A stretch of 64,000 nt of DNA from CAVVMA01 sp963830715 (GCA_963830715.1 CAWHNS010000002.1:62001-126000); one strand, 5' to 3'. Shown: positions 8,212 through 17,979, counted from the first letter of the stretch. Translations and numbers: made by a program. Notes: generated by a model not told the origin, from the sequence alone.

Positions 8212-9401
8212 ATCGCGGGCTTCGCTCCGATTCCGAAACGGCCGCCAAAACCGGTCCGAACCTCACACGGCGCCGCTGGCGCCGCGCCGGCATCGCGGCC
8301 TCGATCCGATCCGCTGCAATTCGGTCCCGGCCTGTACGCCGCGCACACGCAACCCGGATTCGAGGGCGTGGCCTGGAGTGAGATCGCCTCGCGGGTTCCG
8401 GGGGCGCGCGAGGCCGGCCGCGCGTCGTGCCCGGACGCGCCGGAATCGCGCTCTTCTTCGCGCCGCGCCTGGACGCGTTGAAACTGCTCCGCACGATCGA
8501 GGACTTGTTCGCGGTCGTGGGCTATCGATCGGCATGCGGTCTCGATCGCGCCTCGCTGGAGAAAGTCCGCATCGCGGCCCGCGATGCGCCTTACGTTGAC
8601 GCGGCCCTCGATGCGCGCGTACACCTCTTGCCCGGCACACGCTCGGGCCGGCGGCTGAGCTTTCGCGTCGTGGCCCGTATCAGCGGCGATCATGAGTTTC
8701 GCCGCGTCGATTTTCAGCGCGCGGTCGAGCGCGGCATCTCCGAGGGCGGCGGCGACCATCGATGGCGGCTCGCCGAAGATCAGGCCGAGGTCGAGTTCTG
8801 GGCCACGATGCTGGACGGCGAGTTCATCCTCGCGCTTCGGCTGAGCGACGAGCGGATGCGCCATCGCGAATACAAGGTCGAGCATCGTCCCGCGTCGTTG
8901 CGTCCAAGCGTCGCGGCGGCGCTTGGATGGCTCTCCGATCCGGACGGCGCCGATATCGTTCTCGATCCGCTGTGCGGAGCAGGCACGGTCCTGATCGAAC
9001 GAGCGCACCTCGGGCGCTATCGGATGCTGCTCGGGGGCGACCGCGATGAAGCAGCGCTCACCGCCGCGCGCACGAATGTCGGGCCCCGCTACAAGCCGAT
9101 CGAACTGATCCCATGGGAGGCTTACGAACTGCCGCTCGCCGATCGGAGCGTTACCAGGATCGTCACCAACCTGCCGTGGGGAGTGAAGTCAGGCTCGCAC
9201 GCCGAAAACGCGCGGCTCTATCCGAGGATGCTTGCGGAGTTCTGTCGCGTGATGAGTCCCGACGGAACGATGGTGTTGCTGACCGCGGAGACGCGGCTGA
9301 TGCGCGAAGTCCTCGCGCGCGGCCCGCTCAAGCCCTTGCGGGTATTCAACGTGACAATCCTGGGAGCTCCAGCCGCGGTTTATGTCTGCCGTCTGGCGTA
9401 G
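8212..9401 (+). CDS. THUMP-domain RNA guanine-N2 methyltransferase, frameshifted near 8420
   Basis: SAM-dependent methyltransferase of the Trm14/RlmL-like class that methylates guanine in tRNA or rRNA. The Rossmann core holds DPLCGAGTVLIE (SAM loop) and the catalytic NLPWG, a variant of N-P-P-Y/F. Residues before it form a THUMP-like region (LSFRVVARISGDHEFRR). The expected family N-terminus (LYAAHTQPGFEGVAWSEI) is in a different frame at 8332-8400, so an indel near 8420 is required. No ATG, GTG or TTG opens that frame after the efp stop, so the true start is unresolved and 8212 is the outer limit. Only two bases separate it from efp. Confidence 0.75.
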
Positions 9402-9420
9402 CGCGCACTGTGCCATCTTG

Positions 9421-10300
9421 CTACAAGAGCGTGCCGCCGGAAGACACGTATCGGTCGAAGCGGCCAAACGGCCGCGACGACATGAACTGCAGGACACGAT
9501 CGATGCTGAACCCCCCTCCAAGCAGCGCGCTGAGCGCAGTCATATTGATTCCCGGCACATGTAACTCGATAGTCCCGGCGGTTTTGCCGGCTATCGCATC
9601 GCCGATCGCGCGCAAGAGTGAAAGCTGCAGTCGTGCGGTGCGCGCGGCGAGCGGTCCGACGCGGCGCGTTTCATACCGGAAGGTCTCATAATACCCATAG
9701 CCGAGGAGCCCGCCTTTTGCGTCGGTGATCGCAAGGCAGGTCATCTTGAACTCGCCGAGCCAGAACCGATGCTCATCGTCGCGCCGGCGACCCCAAATCA
9801 TCTCGTCCAGATCGCCGAGCCTGCGAATCCAGGTCTTCGACGGAACCGCCTGTCTGATCGTTTCTCTCACCGGCGCCAGGTCTCTTAAGTCGCCGCGCGG
9901 CTCCTTTGATCACGAACAGTGGGAAGCGGGGAACCATCCCGGCGCGGATGTAGAGCACCTGGGCGCCCGGATCTCCGCTCGACACTACCGCCCGGATGCT
10001 CGCGTCGCGCTCGATGCCGCCCGCGAGGCATCGTTGGAGCAGCTCGCCGCCGACGCCCTTGTTATGAGCTTCGGGAAGCACGAACAGGTCCGACAGGAAC
10101 CAGAGTTCGCGGCGCACAAACCCCACGCTGAAGCCGATCGGCCGGCCGTCTTCGATCGCGAGCCACCCGAGCTCCGGGTTGTTCTGCACCACATGCCGCA
10201 TCGAGGGACTGGGCTCGTCGGTGATCGGAACGGTGGAAGGGTCTCTGCCCTCGCGAGTCACGGCCAGGTGGCGCGTCGCGGTGCCCTGGATCACCCGCAT
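9421..10300 (-). CDS. GNAT-family N-acetyltransferase, frameshifted near 9885
   Basis: Cytoplasmic acyl-CoA-dependent acetyltransferase of unknown substrate. The N-terminal half (10300 to about 9890) has a GNAT core: LWFLSDLFVLPEAHNKGVG is motif A with its acetyl-CoA pyrophosphate loop (HNKGVGGELL), followed by the AQVLYIRAGM segment. The frame then shifts, and the continuation (LRDLAPVRETIRQAVPSKTW...) forms a second domain of about 150 residues, possibly a degenerate second GNAT fold (LGYGYYETFRY). An AGGAGG lies 11 bases before ATG 10300. Convergent with the methyltransferase gene. Confidence 0.75.
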
Positions 10301-10329
10301 CGCGGAGAGATCCTCCTGCGCACGCCGGC

Positions 10330-10908
10330 CTATACGTGACGTCGCTCACGGCTGCCATCCGGCCTCAGAACCCGCTCCAGGACAAAGTCGGCTCTTTCGG
10401 CGGGCGAGGCCCTGGGAATTTCGACTACCGAGTATCCGCACTTTTCATAACATGCGATCGTGGCGCGATAGGAATCGATGGCCTCCTCGAAGTCCTGTTT
10501 TCGTTCGGCGTCGTTCCGGTAGATCTCTTTCCATGGCGGCGCGATGAACACCATCCGGTTATAGCGAAAGAGCTCGGTGGCGCGATGCAGGTATTCCGGA
10601 ACGTCGGCCTTGATTAGCGCGCTGTACCCGATCAGCTCGGGAATTCCCCGGTCGAAGAAGACCGGTTGGACTCGTTCCGTAACATTTTCAAAGGCATCGA
10701 CGCACCAGGAGAGCATCAGCTCGCGGAATTTTATGCGATCCTTCCAGTGGACCGCATCGCCATTGAATTTCACTTGCTGCTGGATAATCTTCCGCGCGGC
10801 CTCATCGACGCACCAATAGCCGCGTGCGCGGAGCGTCTCGATAAGCGTAGTTTTTCCGGACCCAGGTCCGCCCGTGAAGATGTAGAAGTTGTTTCGGGTA
10901 AACTCCAT
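10330..10908 (-). CDS. AAA_28-type P-loop ATPase/kinase-like protein
   Basis: 192 residues from ATG 10908, chosen because AAGGAGG sits at ideal spacing and the protein then begins MEFTRNNFYIFTGGPGSGKT, placing the Walker A at residues 13-20. VFFDRGIPELIGY is the downstream catalytic-like Asp segment typical of the AAA_28/NadR-like kinase fold. Related small ATPases are of uncertain substrate (nucleoside or small-molecule kinase suspected). A 30-base gap separates it from the GNAT gene downstream, so the two may form an operon. Confidence 0.75.
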   Translation of the reverse strand: MEFTRNNFYIFTGGPGSGKTTLIETLRARGYWCVDEAARKIIQQQVKFNGDAVHWKDRIKFRELMLSWCVDAFENVTERVQPVFFDRGIPELIGYSALIKADVPEYLHRATELFRYNRMVFIAPPWKEIYRNDAERKQDFEEAIDSYRATIACYEKCGYSVVEIPRASPAERADFVLERVLRPDGSRERRHV

Positions 10909-11032
10909 AGGATCGCCTCCTTGTGGAAAGCCTTGCGTAACCTGAAGCGCTGGGCCGCTTCGCAGATACAAGGGTGCCCGAGCGAATGCGAGGGTAAGTG
11001 AGGGTGCGGATTTATGCGAAGCGATTCGTTCG

Positions 11033-11422
11033 TCAGCCCAGCGCGTGGAGCTTCAGGTCGTCGGCCTGAGAGCGGAGCGGCTCGGGCAGCGGGACTTGGC
11101 GGGCGTCGGTCCAGTTGGTCTCGAGCCGGTAGAAATCGCGAACCGGCTCGAAGAAGATGTGCGCCACTACGTCGTCGAAGTCGAGCACTATCCAATGGCC
11201 GTGATTGAAGCCCTCAACCGAAAGCGCACGACTCGCCTCGCGGCCCATCCGCTCCTCGATACCGCGGGCGATCGCCTGCACTTGCACGTCGGAGCGCCCG
11301 GTCGCGATCAGGAAGTAGTCCGCGATCGAATCGAGATGCGGAGACTGCAACACGACTACGTCGCAGGCCTTCTTTTCGAGCGCCGCCTCGACCGCGGCCA
11401 ATGCCTTATTCAGCGCAGTCAC
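11033..11422 (-). CDS. rsfS: Ribosomal silencing factor RsfS (Iojap)
   Basis: Binds ribosomal protein uL14 and blocks subunit joining when nutrients are low. 129 residues with the family signature DSIADYFLIATGRSDVQVQA and GHWIVLDFDDVVAHIF. Starts one base after the nadD stop, the conserved nadD-rsfS order, so surely co-transcribed. Confidence 0.95.
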   Translation of the reverse strand: MTALNKALAAVEAALEKKACDVVVLQSPHLDSIADYFLIATGRSDVQVQAIARGIEERMGREASRALSVEGFNHGHWIVLDFDDVVAHIFFEPVRDFYRLETNWTDARQVPLPEPLRSQADDLKLHALG

Positions 11423-12061
11423 TCAGTACAGAACGTGCCGCTCGATATAGTCCGCGACATCGCCCGGCAGCAGGTAACGCACGGAGCGATGTTTCTGGAT
11501 TTTCTGCCTGATAATCGTGGCCGAGATCGGAAGGGTCGTCGTGGGGACGAAGGAAAGAGTTTGCCCGCTCTGATGCACGTAGTGATCGTCGCGTTCAGTG
11601 TAGCCAAAGCGGCTGAGCGCGGCAAGAGAAATGCGCGGCGGCCCGGCTTCGCCTTCGCGCAATCGCGTGTGCACCGCCAGACTGCAAAGCCGCGTCAGTT
11701 CGTCGCAGTCCTTCCAGGTCTCGAGTTCCGCGAACTGATCCGAGCCCATCATCAGAAACAATGTCGACGGCGCGCGCAGCGTCGAGAGAAAATAGCGCGC
11801 GGTGTCCACCGTGTATGAGCGGCCGATCCTGCGGACCTCGACTTCGGAGACCATGAAGTAACGATTGCCCTTGGCCGCCAGCCGGGTCATCGCGAGGCGA
11901 TGCTCCGCGGGAGCGAGGTCGCCCTCGACTTTGTGAGGCGGCGACGCGGCCGGCACGAAGTAGATCAGGTCGAGGCCAAGCGCTTCGCGGACCTCTTCAG
12001 CGGCGCGCAGATGGCCGAAATGGATCGGGTTGAAGCTGCCGCCGAACAGCCCTACTCGCAT
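11423..12061 (-). CDS. nadD: Nicotinate-nucleotide adenylyltransferase
   Basis: Makes deamido-NAD from nicotinate mononucleotide and ATP. 212 residues. The nucleotidyltransferase HxGH motif appears as GGSFNPIHFGHLRAAEE and the C-terminal ISxTxIR motif as PISATIIRQKI. ATG 12061 lies three bases after the corrected proA stop at 12065. Confidence 0.95.
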   Translation of the reverse strand: MRVGLFGGSFNPIHFGHLRAAEEVREALGLDLIYFVPAASPPHKVEGDLAPAEHRLAMTRLAAKGNRYFMVSEVEVRRIGRSYTVDTARYFLSTLRAPSTLFLMMGSDQFAELETWKDCDELTRLCSLAVHTRLREGEAGPPRISLAALSRFGYTERDDHYVHQSGQTLSFVPTTTLPISATIIRQKIQKHRSVRYLLPGDVADYIERHVLY

Positions 12062-12064
12062 CGG

Positions 12065-13319
12065 TCAGACCCGCACCTGGCCGGCGCCCCGGATCAGGTA
12101 CTTGTAGGTCGTCAATTCGCGCAAGCCCATCGGGCCGCGCGCGTGAAGTCGATTGGTCGAGATGCCGGTCTCGGCGCCGAAGCCGAACTCGAAGCCGTCG
12201 GTGAAGCGCGTGGACGCATTGACGTAAACGGTGGCGGAATCGACTTCGCGCTCGAAGCGCGCCGGCCGCATCGGAATCTTCGGTCACGATCGCGTCGGCG
12301 AGCCTCGATCCATGCCGTCCGATGAATTCGATCGCCTCGTCGATCGAATCGACGACCTTTACCGACAGGATAAGGTCGTGGTACTCGGCGTCCCAATCCG
12401 CGTCGGTAGCCTCGCGCGTGCCCGGGACGATCGCGCAGGTCCTCGGGCATCCGCGAACCTCGACTTCCGCCCGCGCGAGCCTCGCGACCATCGGGGGCAG
12501 GAATTTCGCCGCGACCGCCGCGTGGACGAGCAGGGTCTCCATCGCGTTGCAGACCGAGGGGCGGCTGACCTTGGCGTTGAAGCAAATCTCCTGCGCCATC
12601 TCGAGGTTAGCAGCCCGATCGACGTAGGTATGGCAGATTCCATCGAAATGAGGCATCAGCGGCACGGCGGAATCGGCCAGTGCTTCCTTCAGCGATTTGC
12701 CGCCGCGCGGGATGATCAGATCTACGGCTTCCGGATGGCGCTTGAGAATCCGGATCACTTCGCGGTCCGGATTGTCGACGAACATCACCGAATCGGCGGG
12801 AAGGCCGCGCCGTTCGAGCGCGTCGATCATAAGCCGCGCGAGAAATCCATTGGTCGAGAGGGCTTCCTTTCCTCCCCGCAGCACCGCCGCGTTGCCCGAC
12901 TTGACGAGCAACACGCCCGCATCGACGGTGACGTTGGGCCGCGACTCGTAGATTATCGCGATCACTCCGATCGGGACGCGGACTTGCGAAATCCGAAGCC
13001 CGTTCGGCCGCTCCCAGCTCGCGATTATCTCGCCGACCGGATCGGGCAGCTTGACCACCTCTTCGACCCCGCGCGCCATCGCCTCGATTCGCTCGTCGGT
13101 GAGCGTGAGCCGGTCCAGCAAGGCGCCCGTCATCCCGCCTTGGCACGCACGATCGAGGTCGGCGCGGTTCGCCGCGAGAATTCCGGCGCGTGACTTGCGC
13201 AGCGCGCGGGCGGTTTCTTCGAGGGCCGCATTCTTGTCTTCGCTGGAGCGGAACGCGAGCCGGTTCGCGGCGACGCGCACGCGCGCCAGCGATTCCAGGA
13301 TTTCGGATTCGATCGTCAT
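12065..13319 (-). CDS. proA: Glutamate-5-semialdehyde dehydrogenase, frameshifted near 12265
   Basis: Second step of proline synthesis: NADPH reduction of glutamyl-5-phosphate. Residues from 13319 follow the ALDH fold (IYESRPNVTVDAGVLLVKSGNA, the RGGKEA loop and the catalytic-cysteine segment FDGICHTYVD). Near 12265 the frame changes, and the C-terminus FGFGAETGISTNRLHARGPM-GLREL continues to a stop at 12065. The joined length of about 418 is normal. Left uncorrected, the first frame runs on into nadD. It overlaps the proB stop by four bases (ATGA). Confidence 0.9.
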
Positions 13320-14464
13320 GCCAGGTCTTCGATCAGTACGAAGTTGTCGCGATGCACAATCTCGTCGGTCACTTTATATCCGAGCAGCCGGGAAATTTCG
13401 TCCGAGCGCCGGCCCTTCAGTTTTAGCACATCGGCCGAGGGGTAATTTACCAGGCCGCGCCCGAACTCGACGCCGTCCTGATCGAGCAGGCTTACGCAGT
13501 CGCCGCTCGAAAAGTCGCCCCGCACGCTCCGGATTCCCGAGGCGAGCAGGCTCTTGCCCTTGGCGCGCAGGGCTTCGGCCGCGCCGCGATCGAGCTCCAG
13601 CGCGCCCGCAGGCCGGAGCGCGAAGGCTATCCAGTGCTTGCGACCCTTCAGGCGCGCGCGTGCCGGCAGGATCAGCGTGCCGCATTCACGCGCCGGATCG
13701 AGTATCGCCGCGAGCACGTCCGGCTCGCGGCCGGGCGCGATCACCACCGCGATTCCGGCGCGCGCGGCTTGCCGCGCCGCCTTGAGCTTGGTGGCCATCC
13801 CGCCGCTGCCCATCGGTCCGGCGCTCTCGGCGACCAGCCCGCTCATCTGCGCTTCGGCGTCCGCGATGAGCGGGATCAGCCTTGCGTCGAGGCGTTTGCG
13901 CGGATCGCCGGTCAACACGCCGGGCACGTCGCTCAGAATCACCAGCAGATCGGATTGCATCAGGCTCGCGACCAGCGAGGAGAGCACGTCGTTGTCGCCG
14001 AGCCGGATTTCCTCGACCGCAACGGTATCGTTCTCATTGATGATCGGGATTACGCCCGCGCCGAGCAGCGTCGCGATCGTCTGGCGCGCGTTGGTCCGGC
14101 GATTGCGCTCGGCCAGGTCCTGATGCGTGAGCAGGACTTGCGCCACGGTCCGTCCGTGGGCGCCGAAGCTCGCCGCATAGGTCGCCATCAGCTCGATCTG
14201 GCCCGTGGCCGCTTCCGCCTGCCGCGCGGCGATTGTCGATCCGCGCTTGTGCAGGCCGAGCCGCGCGCGCCCCGCTGCGATCGCCCCGGAGGTGACGATC
14301 ACCACCTCGCGCCCGTCGCGCGCGAGCGAATCGACCTGCCGCGCGATTGCGGCGATCACGTCGGCGCGCAGCCCGTCGCTGTCCGAGAGCACGGCGCTGC
14401 CCACCTTGACGATCAGGCGGCGGGCTTTGGCGACCAACTCGGGCTTGTAGATCAGTTGCGACAT
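13316..14464 (-). CDS. proB: Glutamate 5-kinase with C-terminal PUA domain
   Basis: First step of proline synthesis, feedback-inhibited by proline in the family. 382 residues: amino-acid kinase domain about 10-255 with LIVKVGSAVLSD, the VTSGAIAAGRARLGL loop and INENDTVAVEEIRLGDND; PUA domain about 285-370. Translationally coupled to proA by ATGA, and its start overlaps the obgE end by 13 bases. Confidence 0.95.
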   Translation of the reverse strand: MSQLIYKPELVAKARRLIVKVGSAVLSDSDGLRADVIAAIARQVDSLARDGREVVIVTSGAIAAGRARLGLHKRGSTIAARQAEAATGQIELMATYAASFGAHGRTVAQVLLTHQDLAERNRRTNARQTIATLLGAGVIPIINENDTVAVEEIRLGDNDVLSSLVASLMQSDLLVILSDVPGVLTGDPRKRLDARLIPLIADAEAQMSGLVAESAGPMGSGGMATKLKAARQAARAGIAVVIAPGREPDVLAAILDPARECGTLILPARARLKGRKHWIAFALRPAGALELDRGAAEALRAKGKSLLASGIRSVRGDFSSGDCVSLLDQDGVEFGRGLVNYPSADVLKLKGRRSDEISRLLGYKVTDEIVHRDNFVLIEDLA

Positions 14465-15466
14465 TCGGCCTGTCGATCGATCGTCTTCAAAGTTCGGGCG
14501 ATTGCCGCGACTAGCGGCGCGATTCCCTCGCGATGCTGCGCCGAAATCGTAAGCACTTCCATCCCGGTATGCGCGCGCATCGCGCGCGCCGCCGATTCGG
14601 CCTGATCCGCCGAAACCAGATCCATCTTGTTCAGCACGACCAGCGCAGGACGCTTGGCGAGTTCGGGGTCGAAGGCCGCGATTTCGGCGCGGACGGTTTC
14701 AAAATCGCGCACCGGATCGCCGGCGAGATCGATCACGAAAACCAGGATACGCGTGCGCGAGAGATGGCGCAGGAAGCGGACGCCCAGCCCGTGGCCGAGA
14801 TGCGCGCCTTCGATCAGTCCGGGTATGTCGGCGGCCGAGAAGCTCTCCTCATCCGATACGAATACGCGCCCGATGTTGGGCGTGAGCGTCGTGAAAGGGT
14901 AGGGCGCTATGCGCGGGCGGGCCGCGCTGAGCGCGGCGAGCAGCGTGGACTTGCCGGCGTTGGGAAGTCCGACCAGTCCCGCCTCGGCGACCAGGCGCAG
15001 CTCGAGGCGGACCCATCGCTGCTCGCCCGGCGCCGCCCGGCGTCGCGATTCGAGGCGCGCGGCGCGTCGAGGTCGCGAAGTGCATGTTGCCGCGGCCTCC
15101 TGCGCCGCCGTGCGCGATCGTCGCGCGCGCGCCGCCCGTCACGAGATCGGCGAGTATCGCGCCGCTCTCCTCGTCCAGCACCATCGTGCCAGCCGGGACC
15201 CGGACCACGATATCGTCGCCGGCGTGGCCGTTCTGGTCCTTGCCGCGTCCGGACTCGCCGTCGCGCGCGACCAGCCGGGGCTGGTACTTGAAATCCAGCA
15301 GCGTGGACATTCCCTCATCGACCTCGAAGATAACGTCGCCGCCCCGCCCGCCGTCTCCACCCGCAGGCCCGCCGAAGGGCCGGAATTTTTCGCGCAGGAA
15401 AGCAATAGCGCCGTCACCGCCTTTGCCGGCGCGCACGTAGACCCTGGCCTCGTCGATGAACCGCAT
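14452..15466 (-). CDS. obgE: GTPase Obg, frameshifted near 15030
   Basis: Essential GTPase acting in 50S assembly and stringent signalling. From ATG 15466 the glycine-rich Obg fold reads MRFIDEARVYVRAGKGGDGA through GNMHFATSTRRAPRIATPGG. The frame then shifts near 15030 and resumes as PGEQRWVRLELRLVAEAGLV followed by the P-loop GLPNAGKSTLLAAL. The NKMDL motif is in the last third. Ends at 14452 without an OCT domain, giving about 337 residues, like E. coli-type short Obg. Heads the obgE-proB-proA-nadD-rsfS operon. Confidence 0.9.
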
Positions 15467-15675
15467 CGCCCCGCGATTATAGCGGGTGCCGCGATAACGC
15501 GCGCAGTGCCGGTGCGCGCTGGGATCCCTCAGCCGCGCTCGCCGATGCCCGCGCGTTGCGCGCAATCGGGGCAGACCGGCGAGCCATCCCGGCGGGGCGA
15601 GCAGATGGGTTAGATAATGTCTCGCAAGCGCGGTTCGCCCACGAGAGGCGGGGACAGGCGCGGAAGCGCGCTTTT

Positions 15676-15873
15676 TTACGATGTGCAGTCCGGGCAGGCT
15701 TCAGTGCTCGGCCGCCATGCGGAAAGGCGACGTCTCGTTGCGTGCGCCCGTACCCTGATACCGCAAGCCTGACACGCGCCAAAGTACTGCCAGGAGGTTG
15801 CATTCGGCGGAACTTGAGGCTTGGGTTCACGGTTGACGACGTTCCTATGCCCACACGCAGGTTCTTTCCGCAT
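15676..15873 (-). CDS. Possible small zinc-ribbon protein
   Basis: 65-residue ORF starting MRKEPACGHRNVV, with GAAGGGGA 8 bases before the ATG. Cysteine pairs ACQACG and ACPDC, plus CGH near the N-terminus, could form one zinc site. No family recognised and composition is not distinctive. It could be a chance ORF in this otherwise gene-poor interval. Confidence 0.3.
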   Translation of the reverse strand: MRKEPACGHRNVVNREPKPQVPPNATSWQYFGACQACGIRVRAHATRRRLSAWRPSTEACPDCTS

Positions 15874-15908
15874 TGCATTTTCCCCTTCGCGCCCTTTGGG
15901 ATGGACGG

Positions 15909-16346
15909 TCACTTTTCCTTGAGACCTGGGTCATCGGTCGCGATGCATTCGGCCTGAATGTAGAGAAAAGCCTGCCGACTTTCCGGAGTAGCGCTCGCCA
16001 GCAGACTTTCGGGGGTAGCACCCTTTAGGTCTTTGATTTTCTCCAAGTCTTTGCTGGTCTCCATTTCCATGAATGTTTTGTTTGTCTCGCAGTCCCGGGC
16101 TGAATCGAAACTTCCGAACACCGTCCACCTTGAGAGCGGAAGCGTCGAATCGTAACGCAGCGTAGGGTCCCCACGAGGAGTTGGCACCATCAGGTACCAG
16201 CCACCCTCAGTACTCAGAGTCACGTTGCTCGGAGCCGCGTTGCTCGGAGTCACGGTGCTCGGAGCGCAGCCCGCCAATCCGAGCGCGAGAATCAGCGCCG
16301 CGAGTCGGCTGCTAGAAAAGCTTCCCGAAAAAATCAAATAGAGCAC
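15909..16346 (-). CDS. Lipoprotein of unknown function
   Basis: A hydrophobic segment LAALILALGLAGC ends in a clear lipobox. The mature part has a short Pro/Ser/Asn tandem repeat, then a globular region (GGWYLMVPTPRGDP, PLSRWTVFGSFDSARDCE) and a charged helical tail ending GLKEK. Starts at TTG 16379, GTG 16346 or TTG 16337 are all possible; 16346 is a compromise. It overlaps the 33-residue hydrophobic ORF upstream. The W...P....D...PLxxW..xGSFDSAxxCE pattern looks like a recurrent deltaproteobacterial lipoprotein type, but I cannot name it. Confidence 0.6.
   Translation of the reverse strand: MLYLIFSGSFSSSRLAALILALGLAGCAPSTVTPSNAAPSNVTLSTEGGWYLMVPTPRGDPTLRYDSTLPLSRWTVFGSFDSARDCETNKTFMEMETSKDLEKIKDLKGATPESLLASATPESRQAFLYIQAECIATDDPGLKEK
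16222..16265 (-). repeat. Three 15-bp tandem repeats inside the lipoprotein gene
   Basis: Plus-strand units at 16221-16235, 16236-16250 and 16251-16265 share the core GTTGCTCGGAG with one or two changes. They encode (T/A)PSN(V/A)-type pentapeptides directly after the lipidated cysteine. In-frame slippage here would change linker length without breaking the gene. Confidence 0.8.
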
Positions 16347-16413
16347 CGACGATGATCGCCCCGACGATGATAACCGCAAAGGTGGCTGCTGCGAAAAGAA
16401 ATTCGTGTAGCAT
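16312..16413 (-). CDS. Short hydrophobic peptide (33 aa)
   Basis: ATG 16413, with GGAAG 6 bases upstream. MLHEFLFAAATFAVIIVGAI continues to a stop after a Phe-rich end, giving a single transmembrane helix with almost no soluble part. It overlaps the likely start of the lipoprotein gene, so coupling is plausible. Very short: real expression is uncertain. Confidence 0.35.
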   Translation of the reverse strand: MLHEFLFAAATFAVIIVGAIIVGALFDFFGKLF

Positions 16414-16541
16414 CAGCTTCCGTGTCCTGCTTGTGGGCTGGGGAGAAAACGCTCGTGCTCGTCGCGCGCCGCGTGGTGCGCTCGCGCGCGTCCGGCGCGC
16501 ACCTTGAAGCTGTTGCGGCGCAACGCGCGCGCACATCTCGC

Positions 16542-16580
16542 GCACAATCGCGGATCGCTCGCTACCGCTTGCGATTGTGC
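16542..16580. repeat. Perfect 10-bp inverted repeat
   Basis: GCACAATCGC at 16542-16551 is matched by GCGATTGTGC at 16571-16580 with a 19-base loop. No T-run follows on either strand, so it is not a standard terminator. Origin or role unknown. Confidence 0.6.
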
Positions 16581-16724
16581 TGGAGCGTCTTCGGTGGTGG
16601 ACACTGAAGGCTCGTCTTTGAGTGAGCGCCAGCGGAGTTTGAACAGCGCCATGTCGGCGCTGATTCTTGCGCCGAGTGTGCGAAAAGGGAAGGGCGCGCT
16701 CGCTGCCAGCGGAGGCGCTTTTAC

Positions 16725-16837
16725 TGTCATTCCCGCGCGCGTCTTCCGTGCTGGCGCGCGCGAGGAATCCCGGATTCGGGGCGGGCGGGCGCCGGGATTC
16801 TTCGCGCGCCGGCAAAAGCAGACGCGCGAGAATGACA
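16725..16837. repeat. MITE-like palindromic element, about 113 bp
   Basis: Ends are TGTCATTCCCGCGCGC (left) and GCGCGAGAATGACA (right), imperfect inverted repeats. Nested inside are AGACGCGC/GCGCGTCT and GGAATCCCGG/CCGGGATTC, so almost the whole unit can fold into one hairpin. It encodes nothing. The TGTCATTC terminus is reminiscent of dispersed intergenic palindromes seen in many environmental genomes. I saw no second copy in this window. Confidence 0.6.
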
Positions 16838-16888
16838 AGCCGGAAAGGTCCCTCAGCCGTGCCGGCCGGGTTCATCCTGCTGCACCCT

Positions 16889-17917
16889 CTACAAACACAA
16901 CTCCGCCAGCAGGCGGATCGCCTCGACCTGGCCGGTGCCGATAATCAGGCTCTTCACCGGCGATGACTTCCATGCTTGCAGCCGCTCCGCGATCCGCTCG
17001 CGGGGTCCGACCAGCGCGACTTCATCCACGAGCTTGTCGGGCACCAGCGCCATCGCCTCGGCCTTTTTGCCGCCGAGGTACAGGTCCTGGATTTTCGATG
17101 CGGCCTCCTCGTATCCGAGCCGCCGGGTATAGTCGTTGTAGAAATTCTTGTTGCGCGCGCCCATCCCGCCGATATACAGCGCGAGCATGCCCTTGACCGG
17201 CATCCGGCATTTTTCCAGGTCGCTGCCGACGATACAGGTGACGAACGGCGCGACGTCGAACTTCTCGCGCTTGCCCGCGACGCCGGATTTCGCGAACCCC
17301 TGCTCGAGATGCGGCCGGTAGAGATCGTATCGCTCGGGGCTCATCCAGACTGGTATCAGCCCGTCCGCGACTTCGGCGCTGAGCGCGATTCCCTTGGGGC
17401 TTATCGAGGCGGTGTAGATCTGCATGTCGGCGCGGCCGTGCAGGATACTCATCAGCGGCTTGCCCAGTCCGGTCGCGCGCGGCCCGGTGTACGGAATCTG
17501 GTATTCCTCGCCGTGATGTTCGAGCGGGGCCTTGCGCGCCAGGATCTGCCGCACGATATCGATATACTCGCGGGTGCGCTGAAGCGGCTTGCCGTACGGC
17601 ACGCCGTGCCATCCCTCGATCACCTGCGGACCCGACGGCCCGAGGCCCAGGATGAAGCGGCCGCCGGAGAGCGCGTCGAGCGTCATGGCCGTCATCGCGG
17701 TCATCGCGGGCGTGCGCGCGGGCATCTGCATGATCGCGGTGCCGAGGCGGATTTTGGTGGTGCGCGCGCCGATCCAGGCCAGCGGCGAAATCGCGTCGGA
17801 GCCGTAGGCTTCGGCGGTCCAGATCGAATCGAAGCCCAGCCTCTCGGCTTCGAGAATCGGTTCGAGGTTGAGCGACATTTCGCGGCCGGAATATCCGGCG
17901 TTCAATCCGAGGCGCAT
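16889..17917 (-). CDS. LLM-class (luciferase-like) F420/FMN-dependent oxidoreductase
   Basis: 342 residues, TIM-barrel luciferase-like family using reduced F420 or FMN; the substrate is unknown. Recognised from the N-terminal EPILEAERLGFDSIWTAEAY, the IRLGTAIMQMPARTPAMTAM segment with the family Arg-Thr-Pro, LSGGRFILGLGPSGPQV, and a C-terminal GPRERIAERLQAWK. No signal peptide. It lies between rpmA and obgE, genes that are normally adjacent, and is separated from rpmA by a terminator, so it is transcribed independently. Confidence 0.9.
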   Translation of the reverse strand: MRLGLNAGYSGREMSLNLEPILEAERLGFDSIWTAEAYGSDAISPLAWIGARTTKIRLGTAIMQMPARTPAMTAMTAMTLDALSGGRFILGLGPSGPQVIEGWHGVPYGKPLQRTREYIDIVRQILARKAPLEHHGEEYQIPYTGPRATGLGKPLMSILHGRADMQIYTASISPKGIALSAEVADGLIPVWMSPERYDLYRPHLEQGFAKSGVAGKREKFDVAPFVTCIVGSDLEKCRMPVKGMLALYIGGMGARNKNFYNDYTRRLGYEEAASKIQDLYLGGKKAEAMALVPDKLVDEVALVGPRERIAERLQAWKSSPVKSLIIGTGQVEAIRLLAELCL

Positions 17918-17951
17918 CGTGTTTCCTCCCGTGCTGTGAGTTGTCGAAACG

Positions 17952-17979
17952 AAAAAGCCCCACGGCTTCCCGTGAGGCT
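17952..17979 (-). terminator. Rho-independent terminator after rplU-rpmA
   Basis: On the minus strand GCCTCACGG-GAAG-CCGTGGGGC forms a 9-bp stem with a GNRA-like tetraloop, directly followed by TTTTTCG. It sits 26 bases past the rpmA stop and would end the ribosomal protein transcript before the LLM gene. Confidence 0.85.

Larger units (their letters stand above)
16414..16888. other. Gene-free interval with two inverted repeats
   Basis: No convincing gene. Open frames here are shadows of strongly GC-biased sequence. The interval holds the inverted repeats described at 16542-16580 and 16725-16837. Confidence 0.6.

Noticed and set aside
7239..9008. 589-codon minus-strand frame across efp and its neighbours
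   Set aside because: Antisense to three recognisable genes; Arg/Ala/Gly-rich and without motifs.
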